Source of the DNA: Bordetella genomosp. 9
GTDB taxonomy: Bacteria; Pseudomonadota; Gammaproteobacteria; Burkholderiales; Burkholderiaceae_B
Length of the DNA: 64,000 nt
NCBI RefSeq assembly: GCF_002119725.1
Contig: NZ_CP021109.1
Span: 3,286,001-3,350,000 of the forward strand
Reading direction: 5' to 3'
The notes beneath the pieces are model-generated. The model saw only the letters and a list, made by a program, of their open reading frames with translations, did no database searches and was not told the DNA's origin. The number at the start of each line of letters is the position of its first letter. Within the stretch, counting starts at the first letter, position 1. Below are positions 35,293 through 43,749 of the stretch, in pieces. The position numbers were made by a program, and so were the translations under genes.

Positions 35293-36237
35293 ATGAATGC
35301 ACCCCTGAACCACAACGCCGCCTCCTGGAACCTGGATCGCATCGTTTCGGATCTGCGCCAGGTCCGCACGGAATGGCGGCTGCCCCTGGGCCGCCTGCGC
35401 GATGCCGGCGGCCGCGAATTCCCGTCCCAGGAAAGCATGCGGCAGATCATCAAGGCCTTGTGCGGGGCCTTGTTCCCGATGCGGCTGGGTCCGATCGACC
35501 TGCGCGAAGAAGTGGAAGACTTCTACGTCGGTCACACCATCGGCACGGCGCTGGACGCGCTGCTGCACCAGGTGCGCCTGGAGCTGAACACCATCGACCG
35601 CAATCACGGCCCCATCCGGCCCGAAACCGAGCAGCGCGCGGTGGAGATCGTGCGCGCCTTCGGCGCCGAGCTGCCGGCCATCCGCCGCAAGCTGGATGCG
35701 GACGTCATCGCCGCCTACCAGGGCGACCCGGCGGCGCGCAGCGTCGATGAAGTGCTGCTGTGCTATCCCGGCGTGCTGGCGATGATCCATCACCGGATGG
35801 CGCACGAGCTCTACCGCCTGGGCGTGCCGCTGCTTGCGCGCATCGTCGCCGAAATCGCGCATGCCGACACGGGCATCGACATCCACCCCGGCGCCACGAT
35901 CGGCCGCAGCTTCTTCATCGATCACGGCACCGGCGTCGTCATCGGCGAAACCGCCGTCATCGGCGACCGCGTGCGCCTGTACCAGATGGTGACGCTGGGC
36001 GCAAAGCGCTTCCCGCCGGGAGAAAACGGCGAACTCAAAAAGGGGCTGCCGCGCCATCCCGTGCTGGAAGACGATGTCGTCGTCTATGCGGGCGCGACCA
36101 TCCTGGGCCGGATCACCATCGGCCGCGGCTCGGTCATCGGCGGCAACGTGTGGTTGACGCACGATGTGCCCCCGGGCTCCAACGTCACGCAGGCGGGCAC
36201 CCTGAACGCTTCGCCGGACGCCGGCCTTGGCGGCTGA
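35293..36237 (+). CDS. cysE: Serine O-acetyltransferase
   Basis: First enzyme of cysteine synthesis, acetyl-CoA plus serine to O-acetylserine. The 314-residue product has an N-terminal helical domain and a left-handed parallel beta-helix with hexapeptide repeats. The catalytic region is GIDIHPGATIGRSFFIDHG followed by GVVIGETAVIGD. The C terminus is longer than E. coli CysE and fits the EpsC-like group of Burkholderiales. ATG 35293 (MNAPLNH) was preferred to the longer frame. The next gene starts before this one ends (11-bp overlap). Confidence 0.92.
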   Translation: MNAPLNHNAASWNLDRIVSDLRQVRTEWRLPLGRLRDAGGREFPSQESMRQIIKALCGALFPMRLGPIDLREEVEDFYVGHTIGTALDALLHQVRLELNTIDRNHGPIRPETEQRAVEIVRAFGAELPAIRRKLDADVIAAYQGDPAARSVDEVLLCYPGVLAMIHHRMAHELYRLGVPLLARIVAEIAHADTGIDIHPGATIGRSFFIDHGTGVVIGETAVIGDRVRLYQMVTLGAKRFPPGENGELKKGLPRHPVLEDDVVVYAGATILGRITIGRGSVIGGNVWLTHDVPPGSNVTQAGTLNASPDAGLGG

Positions 36238-37102
36238 CTCCCCCGCGCCCGACGCGCCGCGCGGCGACCTTCACGCGCTGCGCGATTTCGTTCGGGCGCA
36301 TCCGCGCCTGTTCGTGCTGACCGGCGCGGGCTGCAGCACCGGTTCCGGCATTCCGGACTACCGCGACAGCGAAGGCGCATGGAAGCGCCGTCCGCCCATG
36401 CAGTTTCAGGTGTTCATGGGGGACGCGCTGGCGCGGGCGCGCTACTGGGCGCGCGGCATGGTGGGCTGGCGCATGTTCGGCAACGTGGCGCCCAACGCGG
36501 CCCATCTTGCCCTGGCCGCCATGGAGCGCAAGGGCCTGTTCTCGCTGCTGGTGACGCAGAACGTCGATGGCTTGCATGAAAAGGCCGGCAGCCGCGATGT
36601 CGTGGACCTGCACGGCCGCATGGACCGCGTGCGTTGCATGCGATGCGGACACCTGCTGCCCCGGCAACAGATGCAGGCATGGCTGGAGGAAGCAAACCCC
36701 GATTGGCTGCATTTGAATGCCGAGGACGCGCCGGACGGCGATGCCGACCTGGAAGGCGTGGATTTTTCCGCCTTCCATGTTCCGCCCTGCCCCATATGCG
36801 GCGGCATATTGAAGCCCGACGTCGTATTCTTCGGCGAAACGGTGCCGCGCGACCGCGTCGAGCGGGCGAACGCCGCCCTGGAGCGATCCGACGCGGTGCT
36901 CGTGGTGGGGTCGTCGCTGATGGTGTATTCGGGCTATCGCTTCGTGGCCGCCGCCGCGCGCGGCGGATTGCCGATCGCCGCCGTGAACCTGGGCCGCACC
37001 CGGGCCGATGCCGACCTGAGCCTGAAGATCGAGCAGCCCTGCGCGGATGCGCTGGCCGCCCTCAATGCGATGCTTGCAGCGCCCGGGCCGCTCAGGAATT
37101 GA
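36227..37102 (+). CDS. NAD-dependent protein deacylase (sirtuin)
   Basis: SIR2-family enzyme of 291 residues. NAD-binding signature FVLTGAGCSTGSGIPDYRD, catalytic TQNVDGLHEKAG and DLHGR, and the zinc site CMRCG with CPICGG further on. The insertion pattern (EGAWKRRPP...FQVFM) matches the class II, SIRT4-like group. The only start that preserves the N terminus is TTG 36227, overlapping cysE by 11 bp. Its 3' end overlaps the stop of the convergent SDR gene by 11 bp. It removes acyl groups from lysines using NAD. Confidence 0.92.
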   Translation: MAADSPAPDAPRGDLHALRDFVRAHPRLFVLTGAGCSTGSGIPDYRDSEGAWKRRPPMQFQVFMGDALARARYWARGMVGWRMFGNVAPNAAHLALAAMERKGLFSLLVTQNVDGLHEKAGSRDVVDLHGRMDRVRCMRCGHLLPRQQMQAWLEEANPDWLHLNAEDAPDGDADLEGVDFSAFHVPPCPICGGILKPDVVFFGETVPRDRVERANAALERSDAVLVVGSSLMVYSGYRFVAAAARGGLPIAAVNLGRTRADADLSLKIEQPCADALAALNAMLAAPGPLRN

Positions 37103-37850
37103 CGAGCCCGCCCGCGACGAAGCCGCCGTCCACGGACACGACCTGCCCCGTCACATAGCTGGACGCCTGTTCGTTCAACAGCCAGGCGACCGCGCCATAC
37201 AGCTCGTCGGGCCTGCCGTAGCGCTTCATTGGCACGGCATCGATCCAGCGGCGCCGTGCGGCCTGGGTATGCACCTGCGAAACCAGCGGCGTCTCCACCG
37301 GTCCAGGCGCCACCGCGTTCACGCGGATGCCATGCTCGGCCAGCTCCACCGCCATGACCTGTGTCAGCGTCACGATGGCGCCTTTCGACGCGCCGTAGGC
37401 GGCCCGCCCAAGATTGCCGCGCAGGCCCGACACCGACGAGATATGGACGATCGAGCCGGCGCGGCGTTCACGCATGCGCAAGGCGGCCTGGCGGGCCACG
37501 ATGAACGATCCCACCACGTTCACGTCCAGAATCTGGCGCAGCAGGCGCGTCTCGGTTTCCAGAAACGGCACGTCGCGCGCGATTCCCGCGCTGTTCACCA
37601 AACCGCCGACCGGGCCGAAATCCCGCTCGCAGGCGTCCAGGGCCTGCGCCACCGCATCTTCATCGGTCACGTTCAGCGCCACGCAGCGCGCACGGTCGGG
37701 CCGCAGGCAGTCCGCCGCCGCGTCCAGGCTTTCCTGCGACAGGTCCGCGATCAGCACCTTGCGCCCGTCGCGCACCAGGCCCTGCGCAATGGCCAGCCCA
37801 ATGCCGGAAGCGCCGCCGGTCACCATGACCACATCGTCCTTGGTTTCCAT
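37092..37850 (-). CDS. Short-chain dehydrogenase/reductase
   Basis: NAD(P)-dependent oxidoreductase of 252 residues. Rossmann fingerprint TGGASGIGLAIAQGL, NSAG at the end of strand 4, catalytic Ser-Tyr-Lys (HISSVSG...AAYGASKG). Specificity is not evident; SDRs of this type oxidise hydroxyacyl-CoA, alcohol or sugar substrates. It is the last gene of the IclR-led operon, 21 bp after the smaller PCC gene, and would supply a 3-hydroxyacyl or alcohol oxidation step between the ligase and the thiolase. Confidence 0.92.
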   Translation of the reverse strand: METKDDVVMVTGGASGIGLAIAQGLVRDGRKVLIADLSQESLDAAADCLRPDRARCVALNVTDEDAVAQALDACERDFGPVGGLVNSAGIARDVPFLETETRLLRQILDVNVVGSFIVARQAALRMRERRAGSIVHISSVSGLRGNLGRAAYGASKGAIVTLTQVMAVELAEHGIRVNAVAPGPVETPLVSQVHTQAARRRWIDAVPMKRYGRPDELYGAVAWLLNEQASSYVTGQVVSVDGGFVAGGLVNS

Positions 37851-37871
37851 CTTGTCTCCTCTCTGTATTTT

Positions 37872-38261
37872 TCAAGCTTGGGACTCGGGCACCCACTCCT
37901 CGAGCACGGCCTCGAATGTCATGCAAACCGGATTGCGCCCGGATACGAAGCGCCCGGCATGCACGGCGCCGGCGGGATCCACCACGGTGCCGTTCAGGCG
38001 CGCGACCGCGGCGCCCGCGTCGTCCAGGGCCACCTCGCCCGCCAGGGTCAGGATTTCGACGGCCGGCCCCGGCAAGTCGGCGATGGCGGCGCCTGCACGT
38101 TCCAGGCTGGCCTGCGTCAGGCTGCCCAGGCTGCCGCGCACCATGGCGCGCGTGAAGCCATGCGCCAGGCATAGCTTCTCGATGCTTTGCACCAGATCTT
38201 CGTTCGGCCGCAGGCGCGCATAGACGATGCGGCCGGTGTGGCCCTGTTCAATGGCGGACAT
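37872..38261 (-). CDS. PCC/DUF296-domain protein lacking the metal-site histidines
   Basis: Protein of 129 residues consisting of one PCC (DUF296, plants-and-prokaryotes conserved) domain: NEDLVQSIEKLCLAHGF near the N terminus and GRNPVCMTFEAVLEEW at the end are the usual borders. At the positions where family members carry the His pair it reads RLNGTVV and HAGRF, so most of the proposed metal ligands are gone. It overlaps the upstream paralogue by 14 bp. PCC proteins form trimers; a mixed trimer with the neighbour is possible. Biochemical role unknown. Confidence 0.75.
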   Translation of the reverse strand: MSAIEQGHTGRIVYARLRPNEDLVQSIEKLCLAHGFTRAMVRGSLGSLTQASLERAGAAIADLPGPAVEILTLAGEVALDDAGAAVARLNGTVVDPAGAVHAGRFVSGRNPVCMTFEAVLEEWVPESQA

Positions 38262-38799
38262 GGAAGTCTCCCTTGGGTTCGGGCTGGAACACCGCCAGCC
38301 GGATCTGCGGGTCGAAGCGGCGCGTCAGCCGCGTTTCACGCAAGGCATGGACGTAGGCGACGCAGCCGCCGGCCCCGATCACGCATCGTTCCGTGAGCAG
38401 GTGGCCGCCGATCAGGACGCCCTGGTCATCGACCAGCAGACCATGGCAGTGCAGCAGCGGCGCACCCCGTTCGTCCTCGCCGAGCGTCGCGCCGGCGCCA
38501 ACCATGCGCAAGTGCCTGCGCACCATGATCGGCGCGGTGTACGCGATGACCTGTTCGATGTCCGGCATGGGCCGCGCCAGGCAGTACGCCGCGCGCTCGA
38601 AGTCACCGTCCATGATGTTGATCGCGCACGCCGCGATGCCGCGCGCCTGCAGGGGAGTGACCAGCGATTCGTACAGGTTGCCGCCCGCCGGCAGCTCCAG
38701 CCGCAGGGCCGGCGCGCCGGGGTTTTCCACGCTGGTCCAGCGTGTGGGCGCCACGGGCCCGGGATGCCGCAGCATGCGTATCGTGGGAGAAGCGGTCAT
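38248..38799 (-). CDS. PCC/DUF296-domain protein with His motifs
   Basis: Protein of 183 residues with the same fold as the next gene. It has an N-terminal extension of about 50 residues, then NLYESLVTPLQARGI and the conserved LLHCHGLLVDDQGVLIGGHLL, which contains the H-x-H and GGH residues typical of PCC domains with a bound metal. The ATG at 38799 overlaps the ligase stop by ATGA. Bacterial PCC proteins are often annotated as DNA-binding by analogy to plant AHL proteins, but position between catabolic enzymes points to an enzymatic or accessory role here. Confidence 0.75.
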   Translation of the reverse strand: MTASPTIRMLRHPGPVAPTRWTSVENPGAPALRLELPAGGNLYESLVTPLQARGIAACAINIMDGDFERAAYCLARPMPDIEQVIAYTAPIMVRRHLRMVGAGATLGEDERGAPLLHCHGLLVDDQGVLIGGHLLTERCVIGAGGCVAYVHALRETRLTRRFDPQIRLAVFQPEPKGDFHVRH

Positions 38800-40457
38800 G
38801 ACGACACCTCCATGGCATTGCGCGGTTCCGTCTGCAGGCAGCCGCGCGCCTCCAGCGCCTCGCGCACCAGCTTCTTCGTGATCTTGCCGTAGCCGGACCG
38901 CGGAAGAGCCTCCCAGAAAAAGACGCGCCGCGGCATCTTGTACCGCGCCAGCCGGCTCTGCAGCCAGTCCATCATGGCCGGCTCGTCGATCTCGTGGCCG
39001 GGGCGCGGCACGCAGACCATGATGCCGACCTCGCCCCATGTCGGGTCCGGCACGCCGACCACGGCCGCCTCGGCGATGGCGGGATGCGTCAGCACCTTCT
39101 CCTCGATCTCACGCGGGTAGACGTTGGAGCCGCCCGAAATGTACATATCCGACGCACGTCCCGTGATGTACACGAAGCCCTCTGCGTCCATGTGGCCCAG
39201 GTCGCCGGTGCGGAACCATCCATTGCGGAACGCCTTGGCGTTGGCCTCCGGGTTGTTGTAGTAGCCCGCGAACACGGCGGGCCCGCACACGCAGATCTCT
39301 CCCTGGACGCCGGGCGGCACCTCATTGCCGTCGTCGTCCTGGATGCTGACCTGCATGCCGGTGCGCGCGAAGCCGCAAGTCCCGATGCGGGCGTCGGCGT
39401 CATCGTCGGCGCGATGCAACGCGGGCGGCAGCACCGTGATGTTCCCCGTGACCTCGCCCAGGCCGAAATACTGCACGAGCACGGGCCCCAGCCTGGCCAG
39501 CGCCCGCTTCTGGTCCTCGCGATACATGGGCGCGCCGGCGTAGATGACGTAGCGCAGGGACTGGTGATCGTAACGGTCCACGCTGGGATGCTCGACGAGC
39601 ATCTTCACGATGGTGGGCACGGTAAACATATTGGTCACGCGATGCTCCTGCACCAGCCGCCAGATCTGTTCGGCATCGAAGCGTCCGTCAGGCGGCAGCA
39701 CCGTGGCGGCCGCGCGCGCCACCTGGGTCAGCAGATGGATGCCTGCCCCGTGCGACAAGGGCGCGACAGCCAGGCTGACGTCCGCTTCCGTGGTGCCGGG
39801 CATCAGGTCGCACAGATGGTTGGTGACCACGAAGGTCATCTGGCCATGCGTCAACACCGCTGCCTTCGGCCGCCCGGTCGTGCCGGAGGTAAAGAAGAAC
39901 CAGCAAGGGTCGTCGTATTCCACCGCCGCGTCCGGTACGGACGCTTCCGGCGCATCATCGAAGCCATGCTCGGTTTCCCCCAGGCCAAAATCCCCCGGCC
40001 CTACGCGCAACAGCGCAGCGAGGCCCGGGAGCGCGCCAGCCATGGCTTGGGCGTGGTCGGGAAAGTCGCCGTGGCACACCACGGCCCGCGCACCGGAGGC
40101 TTGCGCCAGCCAGGCGGCTTCGTCGGGCGTGATGCGGAAATTCGTCGGCACCCACACCGCGCCCAGGCGGAATGCCGCGAACATCGATTCGACCAGCGCC
40201 TCGCAGTTCTTCGCATGCACGAGCACGCGGTCACCCTTGGCGATGCCCTTGTCCGCCAGCCAGCGCGCCATCGCGCTGACGCGGCGGTCCAGCTCCGCCC
40301 ACGTCACGGTGCGCGCCGGCCCGATCAGCGCCGGCCGCTGGGGAAAACGGCGCGCGGCCTGGGTCAGCCAATGCGCGAGGTTCATGGCCCGGCGCGATAC
40401 GGGGGCCACGCCGCCGGCCGGCGCCGCGGCGGCTGCGTTCATCTGCGGGCCGCTCAT
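38796..40457 (-). CDS. Acyl-CoA ligase (AMP-forming)
   Basis: ANL-superfamily enzyme of 553 residues that adenylates a carboxylic acid and transfers it to CoA. Motifs: FFFTSGTTGRPKAAVLTHG (P-loop), YFGLGEVTGN, GWFRTGDLGHMDAEGFVYITGR, and C-terminal catalytic GYGKITKK. The frame is open upstream into the thiolase gene, but ATG 40457 overlaps the thiolase stop by ATGA and is the expected start. The substrate should be the acid imported by the TRAP system encoded across the shared promoter region. Confidence 0.94.
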   Translation of the reverse strand: MSGPQMNAAAAAPAGGVAPVSRRAMNLAHWLTQAARRFPQRPALIGPARTVTWAELDRRVSAMARWLADKGIAKGDRVLVHAKNCEALVESMFAAFRLGAVWVPTNFRITPDEAAWLAQASGARAVVCHGDFPDHAQAMAGALPGLAALLRVGPGDFGLGETEHGFDDAPEASVPDAAVEYDDPCWFFFTSGTTGRPKAAVLTHGQMTFVVTNHLCDLMPGTTEADVSLAVAPLSHGAGIHLLTQVARAAATVLPPDGRFDAEQIWRLVQEHRVTNMFTVPTIVKMLVEHPSVDRYDHQSLRYVIYAGAPMYREDQKRALARLGPVLVQYFGLGEVTGNITVLPPALHRADDDADARIGTCGFARTGMQVSIQDDDGNEVPPGVQGEICVCGPAVFAGYYNNPEANAKAFRNGWFRTGDLGHMDAEGFVYITGRASDMYISGGSNVYPREIEEKVLTHPAIAEAAVVGVPDPTWGEVGIMVCVPRPGHEIDEPAMMDWLQSRLARYKMPRRVFFWEALPRSGYGKITKKLVREALEARGCLQTEPRNAMEVSS

Positions 40458-41626
40458 CGCACGCGCTCCAGGATGCTGACGTAGTTGGCCACGGCCGCGC
40501 CGCCCATGTTGAAGACGCCGGCAAGCTGGGCATCCGGTATCTGCATGTCTCCTGCGCCATGCGCGAGCTGCATGCAGGCCATCACGTGCATGGAAACCCC
40601 CGTTGCGCCGACGGGATGGCCCTTCGCCTTCAGGCCTCCCGACGGATTCACGGGCAGCTTGCCGCCTTTTTCCGTCCAGCCCTCGCGCACCGCCTTGTAG
40701 CCTTCGCCCGGGGCGGTCAGGCCCATGGCCTCGTACTCGATCAGTTCGGCGATGGTGAAGCAGTCGTGGGTTTCGACCAGATCCAGGTCGCGCAGGGTCA
40801 GGCCGGCATCGGCCAGCGCGCCGCGCCATGCGCGGGCGGCGCCTTCGAACGCGATGGGATCGCGGCGGCTCAGCGGAAGGATATCGTTGACTTGTTTGCG
40901 CGCGCGGAAACCGATTGCGCGCGTCAGGCCCGCGGCGGCATCGCTGGACGCCAGCACGAGCGCCGCCGCTCCATCGGACACCAATGAACAATCCGTGCGG
41001 CGCAAAGGCGCCGCCACATAGGGGTTCTTTTCAGAGACGGTATTGCAGAACTCGTAGCCCAGGTCCTTGCGGATCTGCGCATACGGGTTTGCGACGCCGT
41101 TGCGGTGGTTCTTCGCCGCGATGCGGGCCAGGTCTTCGCTGTGGTCCCCGTAACGGTCGAAATAGCTGCGCGCGATGCCGGCGAACACGCCCGCAAAGCC
41201 TCCTTCGGTATCCGCCTCCTCGCGCCGGTAGCTGGCATTGAGCAGGATGTCGCCGATCTCCCGTCCGGGGCGCGAGGTCATTTTCTCCGCGCCCACCACC
41301 AGCGCGATGCGGCCGCGCCCCGACTCGATGAAGTCCATGGCGGCGTACAAGGCGGCCGAGCCGGTTGCGCAGGCGTTTTCCAGCCGGGTCGCCGGCACGT
41401 ATGCCAGGGCGGGATCGGCCAGCGCCACCAGCGCGCCCTGGAAGTCCTGCTTCTGAAAGCCGCTGTTCATGACGCCGACATAAATTCCGTCGACGCCGTC
41501 GCTGGTGACGCCCGCATGTTCGAGCGCCTGCAGCGACACGCGGGCCATCAGGCTTTCGGTGTCGGGGTCGTCCAGTTTGCCGAAGGGTATGTGCGACCAC
41601 CCTACGATCACGGCACGGTCAGGCAT
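40454..41626 (-). CDS. Thiolase-family acyl-CoA acetyltransferase (SCP-x-like)
   Basis: Thiolase-fold protein of 390 residues. Nucleophilic Cys in ENACATGSAA, His in VETHDCF, and C-terminal GGLKAKGHPVGATG. The shape is that of the SCP-x or lipid-transfer-linked thiolase group rather than FadA or PhaA, a group often found in degradation of branched, steroid-like or side-chain acids. It sits between the regulator gene (8-bp overlap) and the ligase gene. Confidence 0.92.
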   Translation of the reverse strand: MPDRAVIVGWSHIPFGKLDDPDTESLMARVSLQALEHAGVTSDGVDGIYVGVMNSGFQKQDFQGALVALADPALAYVPATRLENACATGSAALYAAMDFIESGRGRIALVVGAEKMTSRPGREIGDILLNASYRREEADTEGGFAGVFAGIARSYFDRYGDHSEDLARIAAKNHRNGVANPYAQIRKDLGYEFCNTVSEKNPYVAAPLRRTDCSLVSDGAAALVLASSDAAAGLTRAIGFRARKQVNDILPLSRRDPIAFEGAARAWRGALADAGLTLRDLDLVETHDCFTIAELIEYEAMGLTAPGEGYKAVREGWTEKGGKLPVNPSGGLKAKGHPVGATGVSMHVMACMQLAHGAGDMQIPDAQLAGVFNMGGAAVANYVSILERVR

Positions 41627-42512
41627 GGTTCTCTCCTCTCATGGTGATGTCGCCAGGGGTCCTGCCCTGGCTTTTTCTGCGATGTTCGTCCGGCGCGGCG
41701 CGCGCCGCCGCGCTATCCTTGCGAAGAACTCCCGCGCTTTCCGCAAGGGATTCGAGTTTTTTGGCTTCCTTGGAAAGCAGCTTCGCCAACTGAAACTGCC
41801 GCTCTTCGTCCAGGCGGCTTTCGATGGCGGCGATGCTCAGGGCGCCCGCGACCTGGCCGTCGGCCCCGCGCACCGGCACGCCGATGCCCCAGGAGCCGGG
41901 CACGATCAGGCCGCGATTGGCGGCGTAGCCTTGCGCGCGCGCCTCGCTTACCTGGGCGCGCAGCAAGGCGGGCGAATAGTTGGGATAACGCTGCTCGATC
42001 AAGGCGGCGTTGGCATGCAGGCAGGCGTCGACTTCGTCGTCCGGCAAGGCGGCGAGCATGGCCAGGCTGCCCGCGCCGACGCCGAGCGGATGGCGGTCGC
42101 CGGGCCGCAAGGCGTGCGTCTTGAGGGGATAATCACCGTCTTCGCGCAGCACGCATACGGCGAAAACATGCCGCCGGATCGAGAAGAACGCGGAGTCGCC
42201 GCAGGTGTGCGCCAGGTTGGCAACGGTGTCGGCGGCCAGCCGGGCCAGACCATGGCGCTGCGAGGCGATATGGCCAAGGACATGACATTCGGGTCCCAGG
42301 AAGTAGCGGCGGGTAACAGGGTCCTGTTCGACCATGCCTTCGGCCGCGAGCGCAGCCAGCAGGCGGTGCACGGTGGGCTTGTTCATGCCGGTTTCCCGGG
42401 TCAGGGCAAGCAGCCCCGCGCCTTCCTGTGCGGTGCGCGCCACGGTGCGCAGGACCCGCAGGGCGCGCGCGATGGATTGCGCGCCGTCTACCCGGGATGG
42501 GGAAGTCGCCAC
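41619..42512 (-). CDS. IclR-family transcriptional regulator
   Basis: Regulator of about 297 residues with N-terminal winged helix-turn-helix (SIARALRVLR, MNKPTVHRLLAAL) and C-terminal IclR effector domain (GAGSLAMLAALPD, VPGSWGIGVPV). I chose GTG 42512: GGAGA lies 5 bases before it and family similarity starts there. The ATG at 42533 would put the operator 42527-42543 across the start codon. It is the first gene of its own catabolic operon and is divergent from the TRAP genes, so it should control both. A likely repressor, relieved by the substrate or its CoA ester. Confidence 0.92.
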   Translation of the reverse strand: MATSPSRVDGAQSIARALRVLRTVARTAQEGAGLLALTRETGMNKPTVHRLLAALAAEGMVEQDPVTRRYFLGPECHVLGHIASQRHGLARLAADTVANLAHTCGDSAFFSIRRHVFAVCVLREDGDYPLKTHALRPGDRHPLGVGAGSLAMLAALPDDEVDACLHANAALIEQRYPNYSPALLRAQVSEARAQGYAANRGLIVPGSWGIGVPVRGADGQVAGALSIAAIESRLDEERQFQLAKLLSKEAKKLESLAESAGVLRKDSAAARAAPDEHRRKSQGRTPGDITMRGENHA

Positions 42513-42526
42513 ATTGTCTCCGTAAT

Positions 42527-42543
42527 GGTCCATTATGTGGACC
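42527..42543. promoter_or_regulatory. IclR operator, site 1
   Basis: GGTCCATTATGTGGACC, arms GGTCCA / TGGACC with a 5-base centre. It lies just upstream of the ribosome site of the regulator gene. The same pattern occurs 94 bp away at site 2. Confidence 0.75.
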
Positions 42544-42605
42544 GTCTGTTTGGAGTTGGAATAATTCGGTGGAGGGATTCTACTACTTCACTCCTGAAAT
42601 TCAAC

Positions 42606-42618
42606 GTGATTTAATCAC
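42606..42618. promoter_or_regulatory. AT-rich palindrome in the iclR-dctP promoter region
   Basis: GTGATTTAATCAC, perfect 6-bp arms around one base, midway between the two IclR-type operators. It could be a site for a global regulator or part of the promoter. The surrounding 42544-42636 sequence is markedly AT-rich for this genome. Confidence 0.4.
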
Positions 42619-42636
42619 TCATCACGCTCATTAGTT

Positions 42637-42653
42637 GGTCCATAGTATGGACC
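42637..42653. promoter_or_regulatory. IclR operator, site 2, over the dctP promoter
   Basis: GGTCCATAGTATGGACC, a nearly perfect palindrome (8-bp arms around one base) sharing arms with site 1. A -10-like TATAAA starts three bases after it (42656-42661) and a -35-like TTGGTC overlaps its left arm, so a bound protein would cover the TRAP promoter. Confidence 0.75.
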
Positions 42654-42735
42654 TCTATAAAATTGGCCGCATTCGACCGAATGGCCGGCCTTCATACCGG
42701 CGGCCCAGCCAGCCGGATACCAACGAGGAGACAGC

Positions 42736-43749
42736 ATGAACGTGAATCGACGCAAATTCATGGCGGCCGCCGGCGGCGGCGCCATGCTGGCCGTGGCGCC
42801 GCTGCATCGCGCCATCGCGGCGCCCGAGTTCCGCTACAAGTACGCCAACAACCTGCCGGCCACGCACCCAATGAACGTGCGCGCGCGCGAAGCTGCCGCG
42901 GCCATCGCCAAGGACACCGGCGGGCGCTTCCAGCTGGACGTGTTCCCGAGCAGCCAGCTGGGGTCGGACACCGACACGCTGAGCCAGCTGCGTTCGGGCG
43001 CGGTCGAATTCTTCACGCTGTCCGGGCTGATTCTGTCCACGCTGGTGCCGGCCGCCTCGATCAGCGGCGTGGGCTTCGCCTTTCCGGACTACGACACGGT
43101 GTGGAAGGCCATGGACGGCGACCTGGGCGCCCATATCCGCAAGGAGATCCAGGGCAAGGGCCTGCTGGTGATGGACAAGATCTGGGACAACGGTTTTCGC
43201 CAGGTCACCACCAGCACGCGGCCGATCCAGGGGCCGGGAGACTTCAAGGACATGAAGATCCGCGTGCCGGTCAGCCCGCTTTGGACGTCGATGTTCCAGG
43301 CGCTGGGCGCCTCGCCGGCCAGCATCAATTTCAACGAGACGTATTCGGCGCTGCAGACCAAGGTGGTCGATGGACAGGAGAATCCGCTGGCGATCATCCA
43401 GACGGCCAAGCTGTACGAAGTGCAGAAGTACTGCTCGATGACCAACCACATGTGGGACGGCTTCTGGTTCCTGATGAACCGGCGCGCCTGGGAGAAGCTG
43501 CCCAAGGACGTACAGGGCATCGTGTCCGCGCGCATCAATGAGGCGGGCATGAACATGCGCGCCGACACCTTCAAGCTGAACAACGAGCTGCAGACGCAGC
43601 TGGCCCAGCAGGGGCTGGCGTTCAACACGCCCGATCCGGCGCCCATACGCGAAGCGCTGCGCAAGGCCGGCTTCTACAAGGAGTGGCAGGGCAAGTACGG
43701 CGACAAGGCCTGGGCCCTGCTCGAACAGTCCGTCGGGAAGCTGTCATGA
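42736..43749 (+). CDS. TRAP transporter substrate-binding protein (DctP family)
   Basis: Periplasmic protein of 337 residues. The N terminus NRRKFMAAAGGGAM looks like a Tat or Sec signal, cleaved near AIAA. The family Arg that binds the ligand carboxylate is expected in the segment DMKIRVP, followed by ALGASPASINFNETYSALQ. The ribosome site is GAGGAGA. The gene opens the importer operon under site 2; the next gene overlaps its stop by ATGA. DctP proteins bind carboxylates such as dicarboxylates, sugar acids or aromatic acids; the ligand is not assigned. Confidence 0.94.
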   Translation: MNVNRRKFMAAAGGGAMLAVAPLHRAIAAPEFRYKYANNLPATHPMNVRAREAAAAIAKDTGGRFQLDVFPSSQLGSDTDTLSQLRSGAVEFFTLSGLILSTLVPAASISGVGFAFPDYDTVWKAMDGDLGAHIRKEIQGKGLLVMDKIWDNGFRQVTTSTRPIQGPGDFKDMKIRVPVSPLWTSMFQALGASPASINFNETYSALQTKVVDGQENPLAIIQTAKLYEVQKYCSMTNHMWDGFWFLMNRRAWEKLPKDVQGIVSARINEAGMNMRADTFKLNNELQTQLAQQGLAFNTPDPAPIREALRKAGFYKEWQGKYGDKAWALLEQSVGKLS

